Counted from the first letter of the stretch, positions 43,314-53,925 are shown. The stretch is DNA of 64,000 nucleotides from Paenibacillus alvei DSM 29 (GCF_000293805.1 NZ_AMBZ01000023.1:45429-109428); one strand, 5' to 3'. Program-made: numbers and translations. Notes: generated from the letters alone by a model not told the origin.

Positions 43314-43703
43314 ATGAGTAATGTTTCTAAAATGCTGCTATATGCTACTGGAATCATGCTTTTCCTTGTTGGTTTATGGAATGTCGTAGAAATGAACTCA
43401 ATCAAAAGTGAAATGCTAGAAAAAGCAGATGAATTTATTTACGATCAAGACCTCGATTTATACCAGTACCCGGTAATTGAAGGAGATTACGAGGTCTCAG
43501 GCGCCACTCTAAGACAATCTATCTATCACATTAACGAAACAAATATCACGGTTACAGTGCAAACCATTAATGGATTAATATCTTTTTCTCCAGGATTAGT
43601 AATTGAGGAGACAAATCTAACTGGAATTCAACTCAACCAAATGTACAAACCAACATATACGAGAGCTGCTGATGGCAATATTACAAGAATAGATTATCAG
43701 TAA
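43314..43703 (+). CDS. Minor pilin-like protein
   Basis: 129 residues. Short N-terminus, one helix (MLLYATGIMLFLVGLWNVVEM) and an outside domain. Same topology as the genes on each side. Part of the Tad-like operon; a minor pilin or TadE/F-type role is inferred. Confidence 0.55.
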   Translation: MSNVSKMLLYATGIMLFLVGLWNVVEMNSIKSEMLEKADEFIYDQDLDLYQYPVIEGDYEVSGATLRQSIYHINETNITVTVQTINGLISFSPGLVIEETNLTGIQLNQMYKPTYTRAADGNITRIDYQ

Positions 43704-43723
43704 AATTTGAAAGGAAGGTCATA

Positions 43724-44278
43724 ATGACTAGAGTTGTGTCCATCCTCTTTGCTGCTTTTATCGCCGTTATACTAATTTACTTATATCCGATAAGTAAGAG
43801 CTATGATCAACAAGATCAGATTGCATTTAATATTGTACAAAAGGCTACAACTGAGTTTGTGGATGCTGTAAGAAGTAATGGGTATATCACTCCAAAGATG
43901 TATGAAGATTTTATTAGAACAATAGATGTTACTCAGAACATGTATGATGTTCAAATGCAGCATGACGAGAGGAATTATAACCCGATTTATCATGATCCTG
44001 CTAACGTAGGGAGTTTTCAAGAGAAATATGAGGTCTATTATGAATCATTTTTCACGGAGCAAATTATGAAAGTTCTCTTCCCTGATAACGGTAAGGATAT
44101 TTCTGATCCAAGTAGACGGTATGTTCTTCATACCTATGACTACTTTTCTGTGGTAGTAAAAAACACGAATACAACGAATGCAACTCTCATGAGAGATTTT
44201 TTAACTAATTCAGTTACAAGCGAACCGACACGTATCTACATCCCGTATGGGGGGATGGTGTTAGATGAAAATATCTAA
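43724..44278 (+). CDS. Minor pilin/TadE-like protein
   Basis: 184 residues. N-terminal helix (VSILFAAFIAVILIYLYPISKS), then a polar domain. GGAAGG precedes the ATG. It overlaps the next gene by 14 nt, which suggests coupled translation. Inferred Tad-type pseudopilin. Confidence 0.55.
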   Translation: MTRVVSILFAAFIAVILIYLYPISKSYDQQDQIAFNIVQKATTEFVDAVRSNGYITPKMYEDFIRTIDVTQNMYDVQMQHDERNYNPIYHDPANVGSFQEKYEVYYESFFTEQIMKVLFPDNGKDISDPSRRYVLHTYDYFSVVVKNTNTTNATLMRDFLTNSVTSEPTRIYIPYGGMVLDENI

Positions 44279-45257
44279 TTTAGGAATTATATTCGTGATC
44301 ATCGTTTTCCCTATGTTTTTCCATAGTGATGCAAGACTCGATGAGCAAAGGAGCGCTTCTGAAACTATAATTCAATATGATTGGGCGATCCGAACAGCTG
44401 TCCAGGATGCAGGGGTATCACTGACGTTTCAAGAAGCAAAAATAAATGCTCCTCAATACGATTCTTATAAAAACTTCAAGATTAACAAAGAAGAAGCATT
44501 AAGGTCATTCTATAAGTCATTGTATATTAATCTTGGTATTTCAGATGATGAACTAGCACAAGAAGTCATGCAGCGTTATATTCCTGCTATAGCGGTCGTC
44601 GCCTATGACGGCTACTGGATTTATACCGAAGAGAAAATGAAAGATCAAAATGGCGAAAATGTGATTCGAACTGTTTGGAAGGAGAAAAAACCGTATTCCT
44701 ATTCAGATGCGCAGGGAAATAGTGTTGGTTTCACTTTAGATGATTATGTCTTTGCTTATGATGCTACGACATCACAGTGGTACGAGGGGCCAAGAGATAT
44801 GGTATCTCAAGACGTAAATGGACGAATACCATTACTCAATGATCCAAGTGTGTTTGATCAAGTACGAAGAACAACGATAGTAACATCAATTCAAAAAGAC
44901 CTTGCTCATTTTATAAACGCCCATAATCAGTATTCTCGGTTACTAGGTATATCTTATACTTTCACTTTACCCGAAATTGATCAGGAAGAATGGAATAATA
45001 CAATCAGTGACGTTTCTTTTCTAGCATTCATACAAGGCCTACCGGTTGGCCAAAAACAATACAATCGATACGCATTTGGCGGGGGCCGCTTAATCAAAAC
45101 GGATCAAATATATGGGGCCGAACAAAATGGGATAAGGATTTATTATCGTTCAAGTGAATGTAACTATCCTCAAGATCAAGTTATCGAGAAGTTCACTAGT
45201 GAGAAGGCCGCAGCTGCAGCTGGTTACTTCCCACGTAGATGCACAAATGGACGTTAG
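44265..45257 (+). CDS. Tad-locus exported protein
   Basis: 330 residues. A first membrane helix (NLGIIFVIIVFPMFFHSDA) followed by a 300-residue outside domain with AYDGYWIYTEEKMKDQNGEN and, near the end, two Cys (SSECNYPQ, RRCTNGR). Last gene of the pilus operon. Similar proteins sit at the end of other Gram-positive Tad loci; possibly a pilus tip or assembly factor. The next 400 bp hold a structured RNA candidate instead of a gene. Confidence 0.6.
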   Translation: MKISNLGIIFVIIVFPMFFHSDARLDEQRSASETIIQYDWAIRTAVQDAGVSLTFQEAKINAPQYDSYKNFKINKEEALRSFYKSLYINLGISDDELAQEVMQRYIPAIAVVAYDGYWIYTEEKMKDQNGENVIRTVWKEKKPYSYSDAQGNSVGFTLDDYVFAYDATTSQWYEGPRDMVSQDVNGRIPLLNDPSVFDQVRRTTIVTSIQKDLAHFINAHNQYSRLLGISYTFTLPEIDQEEWNNTISDVSFLAFIQGLPVGQKQYNRYAFGGGRLIKTDQIYGAEQNGIRIYYRSSECNYPQDQVIEKFTSEKAAAAAGYFPRRCTNGR

Positions 45258-45400
45258 TACATTCTGGCTTTGGGATATCTGACGGGATTAACCGAAGTCT
45301 CTGAATTCAATATTATTTCACCTAGGGTTGATGAGCAGGGTTTGTAACCGTCAGACATTCGAGTGCCTGAGGGCATCGTAGGCTTCAGCTCCACTGAAGC

Positions 45401-45623
45401 CAGCGGCCTAATCTGTCACTTGCCGCATGCGACTCAGCGTATCAGGGCACATGAAGAAGTCAAGGATTTGCCGCTTTGCGTTCCTCCTTGACTTCTAAGT
45501 TCAACTACCTCATCCAAATCGCTTAAGCAATTTGGTGAGCCTCTAGTTGAACTACGTGCGATGCTTCACTGAGAGCTGACTCGACCTGATAGGCTTGTGC
45601 CAAGCGGCAAGCATACCGGCCGC
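45401..45623. ncRNA. Structured RNA family, copy A
   Basis: Closing helices: GCGGCC (45403-45408)/GGCCGC (45618-45623) and CTTGCCGC (45419-45426)/GCGGCAAG (45604-45611). Inner hairpins: 45456-45466/45485-45495 (11 bp) and 45498-45506/45545-45553 (9 bp) with a nested CCAAAT/ATTTGG. The same order of elements recurs at 54729-54933 with changed stems but conserved edges. A flanking hairpin GCTTCAG/CTGAAGC lies at 45382-45400. Strand is uncertain. It fills the gap before the surface-protein genes. Confidence 0.7.
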
Positions 45624-45675
45624 CAATTGAAATTGAAAAATACCATAATCGAAGGAAAGGCAAAGGTGATAGTTT

Positions 45676-46614
45676 ATGAAAAAGTTACTTCTTAGCTTGC
45701 TTGTTAGCTCTCTTGTTCTTAGTTCTGTGTTACCGGCAATTGGAACAGCTCAGGCTGTCGAAAAGAAAGTTGAAATTGTCCTTGATGGAAAGAAGATTAA
45801 TCTAGGGGATTCTAAACCGTTCCAGGACAAACAAGGGAGCGTCATGGTTCCGATTCGCTTCGTGTCCCAAGCCTTGGGCGCTGATCTTGGATATGGTAAA
45901 GAAAACGGAGTAACGAAGGTTGTTGTAAAGGATGAAAAGAATCTCGTTGAAATGACAGTTGGTCAAACTAATGCACTTGTAAACGGTAAGACGAAAAACT
46001 ATGGCACTAAGATTGTTTTGAGTAATGGCCGGACATATGTACCGCTACGCCTTGTTGGTGAAGGTTTGGGCCAGAAAGTTGAATGGGACAAGGTAAGTCG
46101 ATGGGTTTGGATTGGTGACAAAAGCTTGCATACTCCTGATGAATTAGGGGCGAAGAAAGAGAGTATTGATCCGTACATGAAGTGGTTTAAAACGAAAAAG
46201 AGTTTGCTTAAAAATAGTAAAGGAGAAGAATACAAGCACGTAATGATCTTTAAAGAGTCCCTTCTTCCTACAACATTACTTCGGGACACCTTAAGCATTG
46301 AACCTTTTACCGATCCAAAATCAAAAATAACGTACTTAAAAATCCGATCCAAAACAACGGCAACGGCTGGCCCTATCTATTATTTAACTACAAAAAATGA
46401 TATTCGCTATCGCTATCCATTAGATGATATGACCATTAAAAATGACGATGGTACAAGATATAGTTTCTACAAGATATGGTCACGTGCAGATAATACTCTA
46501 CATGGGATTGTAGACAAGGAAAATCTGAGTCTAAAAGACATCTCGTACCTTGGTTTTGACGGGGCATCTGAAGAATATATTTCGTTGATGGTTAATCCTT
46601 GGAAGGGAAAGTAA
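45676..46614 (+). CDS. Secreted protein with copper-amine-oxidase N-type stalk domains
   Basis: 312 residues. Signal peptide (MKKLLLSLLVSSLVLSSVLP, cleavage near AQA). Residues about 30-150 form the common stalk fold (KINLGDSKPFQDKQGSVMVP, FVSQALGADLGYG, GRTYVPLRLVGEGLGQKVEW), which in Paenibacillus mediates surface display and not amine oxidation. GGAAAGGCAAAGG precedes the ATG. First of three surface-protein genes. The C-terminal half is not recognised. Confidence 0.8.
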   Translation: MKKLLLSLLVSSLVLSSVLPAIGTAQAVEKKVEIVLDGKKINLGDSKPFQDKQGSVMVPIRFVSQALGADLGYGKENGVTKVVVKDEKNLVEMTVGQTNALVNGKTKNYGTKIVLSNGRTYVPLRLVGEGLGQKVEWDKVSRWVWIGDKSLHTPDELGAKKESIDPYMKWFKTKKSLLKNSKGEEYKHVMIFKESLLPTTLLRDTLSIEPFTDPKSKITYLKIRSKTTATAGPIYYLTTKNDIRYRYPLDDMTIKNDDGTRYSFYKIWSRADNTLHGIVDKENLSLKDISYLGFDGASEEYISLMVNPWKGK

Positions 46615-46620
46615 AATCCA

Positions 46621-49600
46621 ATGGGGAGATCATTGAAACGCGCACTGGCTATTATGCTGGTGCTCTTACAAATACCTTTGTTCCTATATCCTGATAATCG
46701 ACTAGAGGCAGCAACGGAAATAACCCCACTTCAGTATTACGAAGAACAAAGCTATCGGTATTTTGTCGGAATGATGTACTACGAAATGTGGAAGAAGACG
46801 GACGGATCCTGGACGGATGGTGGAAGAAAACCAAACGCTGGAATGAGAGGTGATGCTGATTTCACATACAAATTTCAGTTTCCCGGTAGAAAAATAAAAA
46901 CCGTAGAAGCGCGTATCTATAATCCTGAAAATGATAAGGTTGAGTACTTTGAAAAATCACGTTCTGATAAATACCTAGATTATAAGAGATCAATAAGTTT
47001 CGAAACGAAAAACTCAGATATAAAACCTTTTCAAAAGCAGGGGATTGGAACTGATACTACGGTCATTCCGATCACTATTAATATGCTGCTTAATGCAGAA
47101 GATCCCAAAGATATTAAGAAAGAATCGTGCCCATCATGTGCACCAGAGGTAGAAGCCTACCGTATATTTGTGCCAATTCTATTCAAAATAGAACTGGCGA
47201 CGCAGCTCAATGTCAAATACTTTACGACCGATGGAAAGTCGCTAAATAGTATTTTTACTCCAGTTGTTAATGAGGAAATGACAGTAGGAAAAGAGTATGT
47301 TTTTACTCCTCCTACGCACAAGGACTACGAGTATGTTGGATTCAAAAAATCGACTACGGATAAGGATCCTTCAGGAGTCATCCTTAGACGTGATCCGGAT
47401 AAGCTCACATACAACGGAACTCATGAAAAATACACACTCCACATGTATTACCAGACAAAAAACGGAGCCGTGTAAGCCAGGGGATCCAGCCTGCGAACCA
47501 ACAACTAGCTCAGATTGTACCGATCCTGCGCCTTCTTCCACGGTTGACGGTAAGGTCATGGATCCAAGGGTTACGGCAATGATTAAGGCTGATCAACGAG
47601 GCAACGAACGATTCGATGTAACACAAGGAATCCCGACCTCTGAATCACTATACGGGAATGTAAGCAGCCTTAACTATCTTTTCGAGAATAAGTTCGTTCA
47701 GAAGTCTGGTAAGTGTACGTTCAAAGTGAATGTCGAGAAGTCGTACACACTGAAATGGGATCCAGGAAAAACGGTTACCGGCCCAGACGGAAAACCGAAA
47801 CAGGAACCAGATCCGCAAACTGAAACTGAAACGAAAGTATTCTCGGTGACGGTTGAACGGCCATATTCATTCTGGACGATTGACACTTTACACGTATTGA
47901 AAATTGACGAGGCTAACTTGGTGAATTATGCCTTACCGAACGGAGGCATCAAGATTAGTCCTTCAGGTTATTCGCCGCCGGGCTATGCTGCTTCAACAAG
48001 AGGGAAATACTATCCCCCTAAAAATCCGGGTAAGGTTACAGCAACTCCAGAAACCAAAACGGGGGGCAAGACGAAGCCAGCTATTACAGATACAGCAAGC
48101 TCTGTGAAGTCCTTTGCGGAAAATGCGATCGACAAGGTGGAAGTGGAGAATGATTATTTGCAGTTTAACGGATCCACCATCATGGACAATCGTAAGGTGA
48201 AAGAAACGGGGCCGAGTCCGGGGCGGATACCAGATCCTACTGTAATAGGTCAGAATGTGTTGTATAGCCCAGGGAACATGATTTCAAGTACCAAAGTTAA
48301 TAAGGCGAATACACCAAGTTCCGGAAGCATTAAGTTTGGCCTGATGAGCGGTAATATCAACGATGGAGAAGACAAGACCTACCCTATTTACGGAATTAAC
48401 AGCGTAACCGTGCATACGCCAGTGGTTATGTATCCAACGATTACAGACGATCAGCCGCATAATCAGAGGGTTGTCCCAGACATGGCTAGGGCAGCACTGA
48501 TCTTGAATCGTCCATTTACGGTCACGCTGCCGACTACGGGGCAGCATACGAATTATCCGGGATACGGGAACCGGGACTATGCAAAATATACGCAGTCGAA
48601 ACAAGTTCAATTCCCGTTCGATGTATTTAACAGCACTAAGAGTAAATACATCTTGAAAAACACGTGGATTGATATCCCTGTTAGTCAGCTGCAGGAAACC
48701 TTTATTATGCCTGTATGGATTGATGAAGGGAACTATACTGTGTTGTTCCGTTCCTTTACGGAAAATGCACCAAGCGACTTTTCTACTCAACCTGCAGCCA
48801 ACACGAACTGGCAACATCATGTTGCCATTAATACAATCGATGTCAATGTAATCGGGCGGCTATATGATTTCCGCATTACCGACATCTCCGATTTTGATTG
48901 GGAAACTGTTTTCCGGAAACATAAAGGCAGCCGCGAACATTCCGGAAATGTCTATTGGGTTGGCGACAGAGATATTGATGGAAATCTAGTCGGGAATCGC
49001 AATTTAGAGGGGAACCGTGTTAGCAATGCAACTCCTTTGCAGCTGCCGATTCGCCCTGGTAGCCATCCGAATCCTGGATACCGAAACGTCACAGTAAAGA
49101 CTGGGTATCCGTTCAAGTTTGACTTTAAAACGAGTGGCAACATGTTTGGCGCAAACGATAAGGTTCGGATTGTTCCGTCATTCTTTTTCGTGAACAAAGA
49201 CGGCAGCGGCCGTATTCCTGTTGATCTTTACTACCATGATTACACAAGGAAGAAATATTTCGTGAAAATCGGATCAAAAGATGACGTATCGCGCCAAACT
49301 GTAAAGCTAGATGACCCTATGCGCTCGGTTCCAAAACAAGAGATTATTGATTCGGCTAATTTCGCTTACGATAATTACGGAGGACAAGGTCTCTTACGAG
49401 CTCAATTCGTTGAAAAGTATCTCAGAGAAGCGAAGAAGGAAACACTATCGGGTTATAATAGCCAGCTTATGTTAACCTATCCACTCCGGACGTTTATTGG
49501 TTCTAAGTCTGTACCAAGTACAGTAAACGTTCAACGAGCGAATGCTTCCATTCAAAAGTGGTACGGTGAGTATTATTTGCCACCGGCTATGTACGTCGTA

Positions 49601-49924
49601 AAGGCAGGCACTAATATAGCTGAATATGGACGAACACATGGAGGATTGAACGATAAGTCGCCTATCTTCTTAAAAAACGGGTACATTGTGGTTAATTTTA
49701 ACATCGAGACTATCCGGAATAATAATGCGAATAATCCGTATTTACGCTATTACCGCTTACCTGGACAAAGTACACCACTTGATAATCAGTGGAAAATGGA
49801 GGGTTTTAAAAATCAGCAAGTAGATCGCTATGGAAACGTCCACAATTTAAGTGACGGGGATGTGCTGTACTATCATGCTGATCTATCATATCGGGATGAT
49901 TTTACAAGCACGGTTCCACATTAA
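46621..49924 (+). CDS. Large exported surface protein, frameshifted, about 1100 residues
   Basis: Signal peptide (RALAIMLVLLQIPLFLYP, then SRLEAAT-like cut). The first frame ends at 47475. In the A6 run at 47457-47462, one base fewer joins it to the 815-codon continuation (TEPCKPGDPACEPTTSSDCT ...). The protein is rich in Thr, Ser, Asn, Pro and Tyr, beta-like, with a Cys-rich short segment at the join. It has no SLH domain itself but sits next to an SLH protein. Probably a cell-surface adhesin or appendage subunit; no domain is recognised. Confidence 0.6.
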
Positions 49925-49933
49925 ACATATTGT

Positions 49934-49960
49934 GCCGGGTGGGGCCCCACCCGGCTTTTT
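49934..49960 (+). terminator. Terminator between the two surface-protein genes
   Basis: A perfect 11-bp GC-rich stem (49934-49944/49945-49955, so the real loop is its centre) is followed by TTTTT. It overlaps the approach to the next gene, whose ribosome site is GGGGG just after. Confidence 0.8.
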
Positions 49961-49976
49961 AGGGGGCATACCATTC

Positions 49977-52619
49977 ATGAAGAATAGGTTCCGAGTGTTT
50001 CTATCCATAGCATTCCTGTTTTCTTTTCTTACATTGAATTCTGATCTTGAGGCTGCTGCTGCAAGCGAAGAGATAAGCTCACTTGTCTTTGAAGGGATAT
50101 CATTAGATCAGACTTTCTCGGAATCGGTAACGAGTTACACAGCTTCTGTTCCGAGTGATATTCAAACTACAAGGGTAACTGCAGTAAGTGAGTCTAATCT
50201 TAAGGTGAATGGTGTTACAGTCAATAGCGGCAGTCCATCCCAGGTTATAAACTTGAAGGAAAACGGGGTTACTGAAATTGCGATAACTACTCAATCTATA
50301 AGTGGAATGGAGAAAACATATTACGTTAAGATCAATCGGCTGGCCGTGCCATCTGTAAGTAACCCAAGCGTAAATTCTTCAGGTGGGGAATTGCTGCTGA
50401 TCTGGGAGATGCCTGATAAACGTCAAGACCTTTCTACGGTGATCATTGCAAGAGACGGAGTAGTTATTGGTCAATCTGCTGCTGCAGAGAGGAAATTTAA
50501 ACTGACTGATTTAAGCCCAGGAAAGACATATAAATTCTCAGTTACGGGATACAACAAACTAGGTATAGCCGGGGAACCATTATCTATAAATTACACTGCA
50601 GAGGGTCAGTCAGCAGGAGATAAGAAACTAGCACGATTGTCGGCTGACATCCCAATAAATGAACAGTTTCAGCCTTCGAGAACAAATTATTCCGCTATTG
50701 TTCCTTATACAAAATATGAAACAACGGTCTACCCCACAGCTGAAGTAGGAGCTTCGGTAAGAGTAAACGGAATACTGAGTGGATCTAGTATTACGGTTCC
50801 ACTTAGCATCGGGAGCAATTCAATTATTGTAGAGGTAATATCGAATGATTCAAGCATAACGAAGTATGTGATTAATGTAACTCGATTGCAGGAAATCACG
50901 AAATCTGATTTGCTGGGACTTTCTTTGACTGATGCGAGTATGAATGAGAGTTTTATGCCAGGTCGATATTCGTATACATCGACCGTGCCATATGAGCGTG
51001 CTGAAGTGTCTCTCGTACCGATAGCTGATAGTTCAACATTTATAAAGATAAATGGTAACTACGCTGCATCGGGTTCTGCGTACAAGGCTTATCTAAATGT
51101 TGGGTCAAACTACATTACCATTGAAACTTCATCATCAAATTCCGTTACTCGAAAGTACAGTGTGTATATTTATCGTTCAAATACAAACCGTTCTGTCCCA
51201 CTTAAAGGCCTTTTTGTTGATGGAGTTCACTTGGATCAATCTTTTGATGTCGCCCGAACACATTACACAGGAACCGTTCCCTTTGAGAAAGATGCGGTTA
51301 AAATCGTTTCCGTTATAGACTCTCCTGGATATGGTTTTGTCAATAACACCCTGGTTAAGAGCGGAGATTCAGTTGAGGTGTCATTAAATGTTGGGAAGAA
51401 CATTATTCGATACACTTTATACAATGGTCACGGCCAAAATACTACGTACAATATAGAGCTTACTCGACTAAGTTCTGGTAGCAAATCAATAAGCAGTGGA
51501 TCAGGTGGATCTTCTGTAGAAGCGGCGTATATTTTAAACAAAGATACTGTCGAGCTTGATTTGGGAAGGATGATCGGAAAGAGCTTTACGCTGAAATTAG
51601 ATAGCCTTAAAAAGGCAGCATCAAATCCGAATACCGTAAAATACTTTCTCGTTAAAGTTAGCCAAACCAATGATTTTATTAACTCAATTTATATCACTAA
51701 AGATGTAGCGAACTACTTAAAAGAGTCTAAAATCGACCTATCAATGGAAATGGAGTCCATTAAGACAACTATTAAATTTAAAGATCTGCCAACAGATGCG
51801 TTCACTTTTGCTTTATCGCGGATAGGTACGATCGGAAGCCAACTTCCGGTCGGTGCACAGCCTGTTGTAGCTGATTTCAAAGTTGAAGTAGGGAAGCCAA
51901 TAGAGGTATTTATTGATCTTGATTACAAGCTTGATAAAGATACGTCCAAACGAGTTGTGGTATACGAGAACAAAAAATTAGCAAAGACGAGAATTGCCCA
52001 AGGGAAAAAGCGCTTTAGTATTGTAGGTGACTGCGTAATATCAGGTGGTTTGCTAGATATTAGATTTATAGATATTGATAAACATTGGGCATTAAAAGAG
52101 ATTAAGCTATTAACGGATCGAGGATTAGTTAGTGGGTATCAGGATAATACGTTCCGTCCAAACCACAAAATCACAAGAGCCGAATTCGTGCAGATTCTTG
52201 TTAACTCTATTACTCTCCAAAAAGGGAACAAAAACATTAGATATAGAGATGCTCCTCAGTCTGCTTGGTACTTTGATGCAGTCGATGCTGCGAGTTCAGC
52301 CGGACTTATTAAAGGTAATAGTAAAAATGAATTCAGACCAAATGATTTAATAACAAGAGAGGAAATTTCGGCTATCTTCGGTAGACTGATTGATCAAACC
52401 GAAGGGTTTTCTATGGCGGAATCTACAATTAGTAGCTTGAAAGCGTACAAGGATGGAAATAAGGTAAGTCCTTGGGCTACAGAAGCTTTTGATAAGGCAA
52501 TCCGAGCAGGAATTGTCTCAGGGGTTAATGGGGGAATGCTTCTGCCAAAAGCAAATGGAACTAGGGCAGAAACGATTGTCATGGTCTATCGATTTATTGA
52601 AAGCACGTACGGATTATAA
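49977..52619 (+). CDS. S-layer protein with cadherin-like repeats and three SLH domains
   Basis: 880 residues from ATG 49977 (GGGGGC upstream). Signal peptide (MKNRFRVFLSIAFLFSFL). Then four or more cadherin-like beta-sandwich repeats recognisable by the recurring YTASVPSDI / YSAIVPYTK / YTSTVPYER / YTGTVPFEK strand, with one fibronectin III-like repeat (AEGQS). C-terminal triple SLH: DIDKHWALKEIKLLTDRGLV, APQSAWYFDAVDAASSAGLI and GNKVSPWATEAFDKAIRAGI. SLH domains hold it to pyruvylated wall polymer. Probably an adhesin for mating or biofilm. Confidence 0.92.
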   Translation: MKNRFRVFLSIAFLFSFLTLNSDLEAAAASEEISSLVFEGISLDQTFSESVTSYTASVPSDIQTTRVTAVSESNLKVNGVTVNSGSPSQVINLKENGVTEIAITTQSISGMEKTYYVKINRLAVPSVSNPSVNSSGGELLLIWEMPDKRQDLSTVIIARDGVVIGQSAAAERKFKLTDLSPGKTYKFSVTGYNKLGIAGEPLSINYTAEGQSAGDKKLARLSADIPINEQFQPSRTNYSAIVPYTKYETTVYPTAEVGASVRVNGILSGSSITVPLSIGSNSIIVEVISNDSSITKYVINVTRLQEITKSDLLGLSLTDASMNESFMPGRYSYTSTVPYERAEVSLVPIADSSTFIKINGNYAASGSAYKAYLNVGSNYITIETSSSNSVTRKYSVYIYRSNTNRSVPLKGLFVDGVHLDQSFDVARTHYTGTVPFEKDAVKIVSVIDSPGYGFVNNTLVKSGDSVEVSLNVGKNIIRYTLYNGHGQNTTYNIELTRLSSGSKSISSGSGGSSVEAAYILNKDTVELDLGRMIGKSFTLKLDSLKKAASNPNTVKYFLVKVSQTNDFINSIYITKDVANYLKESKIDLSMEMESIKTTIKFKDLPTDAFTFALSRIGTIGSQLPVGAQPVVADFKVEVGKPIEVFIDLDYKLDKDTSKRVVVYENKKLAKTRIAQGKKRFSIVGDCVISGGLLDIRFIDIDKHWALKEIKLLTDRGLVSGYQDNTFRPNHKITRAEFVQILVNSITLQKGNKNIRYRDAPQSAWYFDAVDAASSAGLIKGNSKNEFRPNDLITREEISAIFGRLIDQTEGFSMAESTISSLKAYKDGNKVSPWATEAFDKAIRAGIVSGVNGGMLLPKANGTRAETIVMVYRFIESTYGL

Positions 52620-52643
52620 TATCAAGTCCAGGGGAGAAAGAGA

Positions 52644-52841
52644 ATGAAAACAAGAACGTCGGAGGAACAGAAAGAATTTAAAGACAGTTCATTCATTGCG
52701 GCATGGGCCAAGGAAGAAGTAAATGGCCTTACTGCGAAAGAATTAGTGAAGGGTTACCCAGATGGAACATTTCGCCCTAAAGCAAAAATGACCCGAGCAG
52801 AGAGCGTGGCACTTATATTCCGAATGCTTGAGCTGAAATAA
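52644..52841 (+). CDS. Orphan single-SLH protein
   Basis: 65 residues with one SLH motif (WAKEEVNGLTAKELVKGYPD, then GTFRPKAKMTRAE), no signal peptide, so it is unlikely to be exported on its own. GGGGAGAAAGAG precedes the ATG. It follows the SLH protein by 24 nt and may be a duplicated tail or a fragment. A terminator follows. Confidence 0.7.
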   Translation: MKTRTSEEQKEFKDSSFIAAWAKEEVNGLTAKELVKGYPDGTFRPKAKMTRAESVALIFRMLELK

Positions 52842-52846
52842 TTGAT

Positions 52847-52879
52847 AATCCGGCGTAGATCTAACTATGCCGGATTTTT
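52847..52879 (+). terminator. Terminator of the surface-protein operon
   Basis: AATCCGGC (52847-52854) pairs with GCCGGATT (52869-52876), extended by GTAG/CTAT, followed by TTTC. Confidence 0.8.
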
Positions 52880-52904
52880 CTATTCTCCCGGAAGAAGGGA
52901 TGGG

Positions 52905-53023
52905 ATGCTTGTAGAAGTAAAAAACGCTTTGGAGTTAATGGTTTCTTTGGCATGATGATCATCACGCTGCTGACACTAGTCGTTACTCTCGTCATTGCGG
53001 TTTCCCAACACAAAAAGAAATAG
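52905..53023 (+). CDS. Holin-like toxin peptide (Hol_Tox type), frameshifted
   Basis: From ATG 52905 (GAAGGG upstream) the frame breaks at once, but adding one A to the six-A run 52919-52924 gives a 39-residue peptide. It has one membrane helix (GFFGMMIITLLTLVVTLVIA) ending in VSQHKKK. This matches the putative holin-like toxin family of small Bacillus type I toxins. Two terminators follow. An antitoxin RNA would have to overlap it; none was identified. Confidence 0.55.
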
Positions 53024-53123
53024 ACCGCCTCCCAAAAGGAATGGTCTATTTCCTTAACCTTTACTAAGCCCACCGCCTGGGCTACTGTACAAAAAGGGAG
53101 CAGTTTACGGCTGCTTCCTTTTT
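53018..53123 (+). terminator. Two terminators after the toxin peptide
   Basis: AAATAGACC (53018-53026)/GGTCTATTT (53043-53051) overlaps the toxin stop codon. A second hairpin, AAGGGAGCAG/CTGCTTCCTT (53094-53103/53111-53120), is followed by TTT. One may belong to an antisense RNA. Confidence 0.65.
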
Positions 53124-53190
53124 CATGTTACTCATTAACTACTGAGATTATCCTATCATTTATTCCGAGCATATAAAGCTATAAAAGTGA

Positions 53191-53295
53191 TCACTTCTTT
53201 TTATTACTAATTAGTTTGGGTATGTCATGTCTTTGACTTACCTTCTTCATTAACTTCAAAAATTCGGCTGCTTCCTTTTTTGATGGCACACTCAT
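53191..53295 (-). CDS. Small basic protein, 34 residues
   Basis: ATG 53295 is followed by MSVPSKKEAAEFLKLMKKVS and a Lys-rich end (LISNKKK). The upstream in-frame ATG 53316 (adding 7 residues) is an alternative start. GGAAGGGG precedes the shorter form at a workable distance. No family recognised. Confidence 0.5.
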   Translation of the reverse strand: MSVPSKKEAAEFLKLMKKVSQRHDIPKLISNKKK

Positions 53296-53475
53296 GACTA
53301 TCTCGTCCCCTTCCATTTTATTTTTATTATCTCCACATGGTCCATGGCTTAAACGCTCGTTCTAAAGAGTAGCTTGTCCTCATACATTTAAAACTAGGAA
53401 AAATGGAAAAACGTCAAAATGACCCAAGGATAAGTTATCGAAATAGTGTATGTAACAAAGAAAGGGGAGGGACTT

Positions 53476-53925
53476 TTGTTAAACTCCATCTTCCAAAAGA
53501 CTCAGAAATTGAAGTCGGAGCATGCTGCATTGGACGAAGAAAAACAGGTGTGCAAGGAGTCCGAAAAACGAAAGATTAGATCTGACAAGATGAAAGATGT
53601 GAAATTTCCGGTTAATGAAGAAGAAAGAACATTGCTACGCCGTATTGCGAAGTCTAAACGAAAGCAACATCGTAATGAGACAGAATCCAATACAGAAATT
53701 TTCCTTGCGGCATTAAATCATCTCATCGTACATCCAGATCGATGTCACATTATTCATTACAAAGACACGGGACAGTATATGCATGTACGCTTGAGCCAGA
53801 ATATTTTCAACGAAGTTGAGGATCTCTCCTATAAGTGGAATGTATCCATACGTTGTGCAGTACATCGTATTATGATGAATTATTTAAAAGTCGGGGAGGT
53901 TGTTATTAAATATGTTGAATATTAA
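53476..53925 (+). CDS. Unknown basic protein, possible DNA-binding
   Basis: 149 residues from TTG 53476 (GGGGAGGG upstream). Residues 30-80 are rich in Lys, Arg and Glu (KESEKRKIRSDKMKD ... RRIAKSKRKQHR), then a helical domain (FNEVEDLSYKWNVSIRCAVH) that resembles a ribbon-helix-helix core. It overlaps the start of the next gene. A plasmid copy-control or regulatory role is a guess. Confidence 0.5.
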   Translation: MLNSIFQKTQKLKSEHAALDEEKQVCKESEKRKIRSDKMKDVKFPVNEEERTLLRRIAKSKRKQHRNETESNTEIFLAALNHLIVHPDRCHIIHYKDTGQYMHVRLSQNIFNEVEDLSYKWNVSIRCAVHRIMMNYLKVGEVVIKYVEY

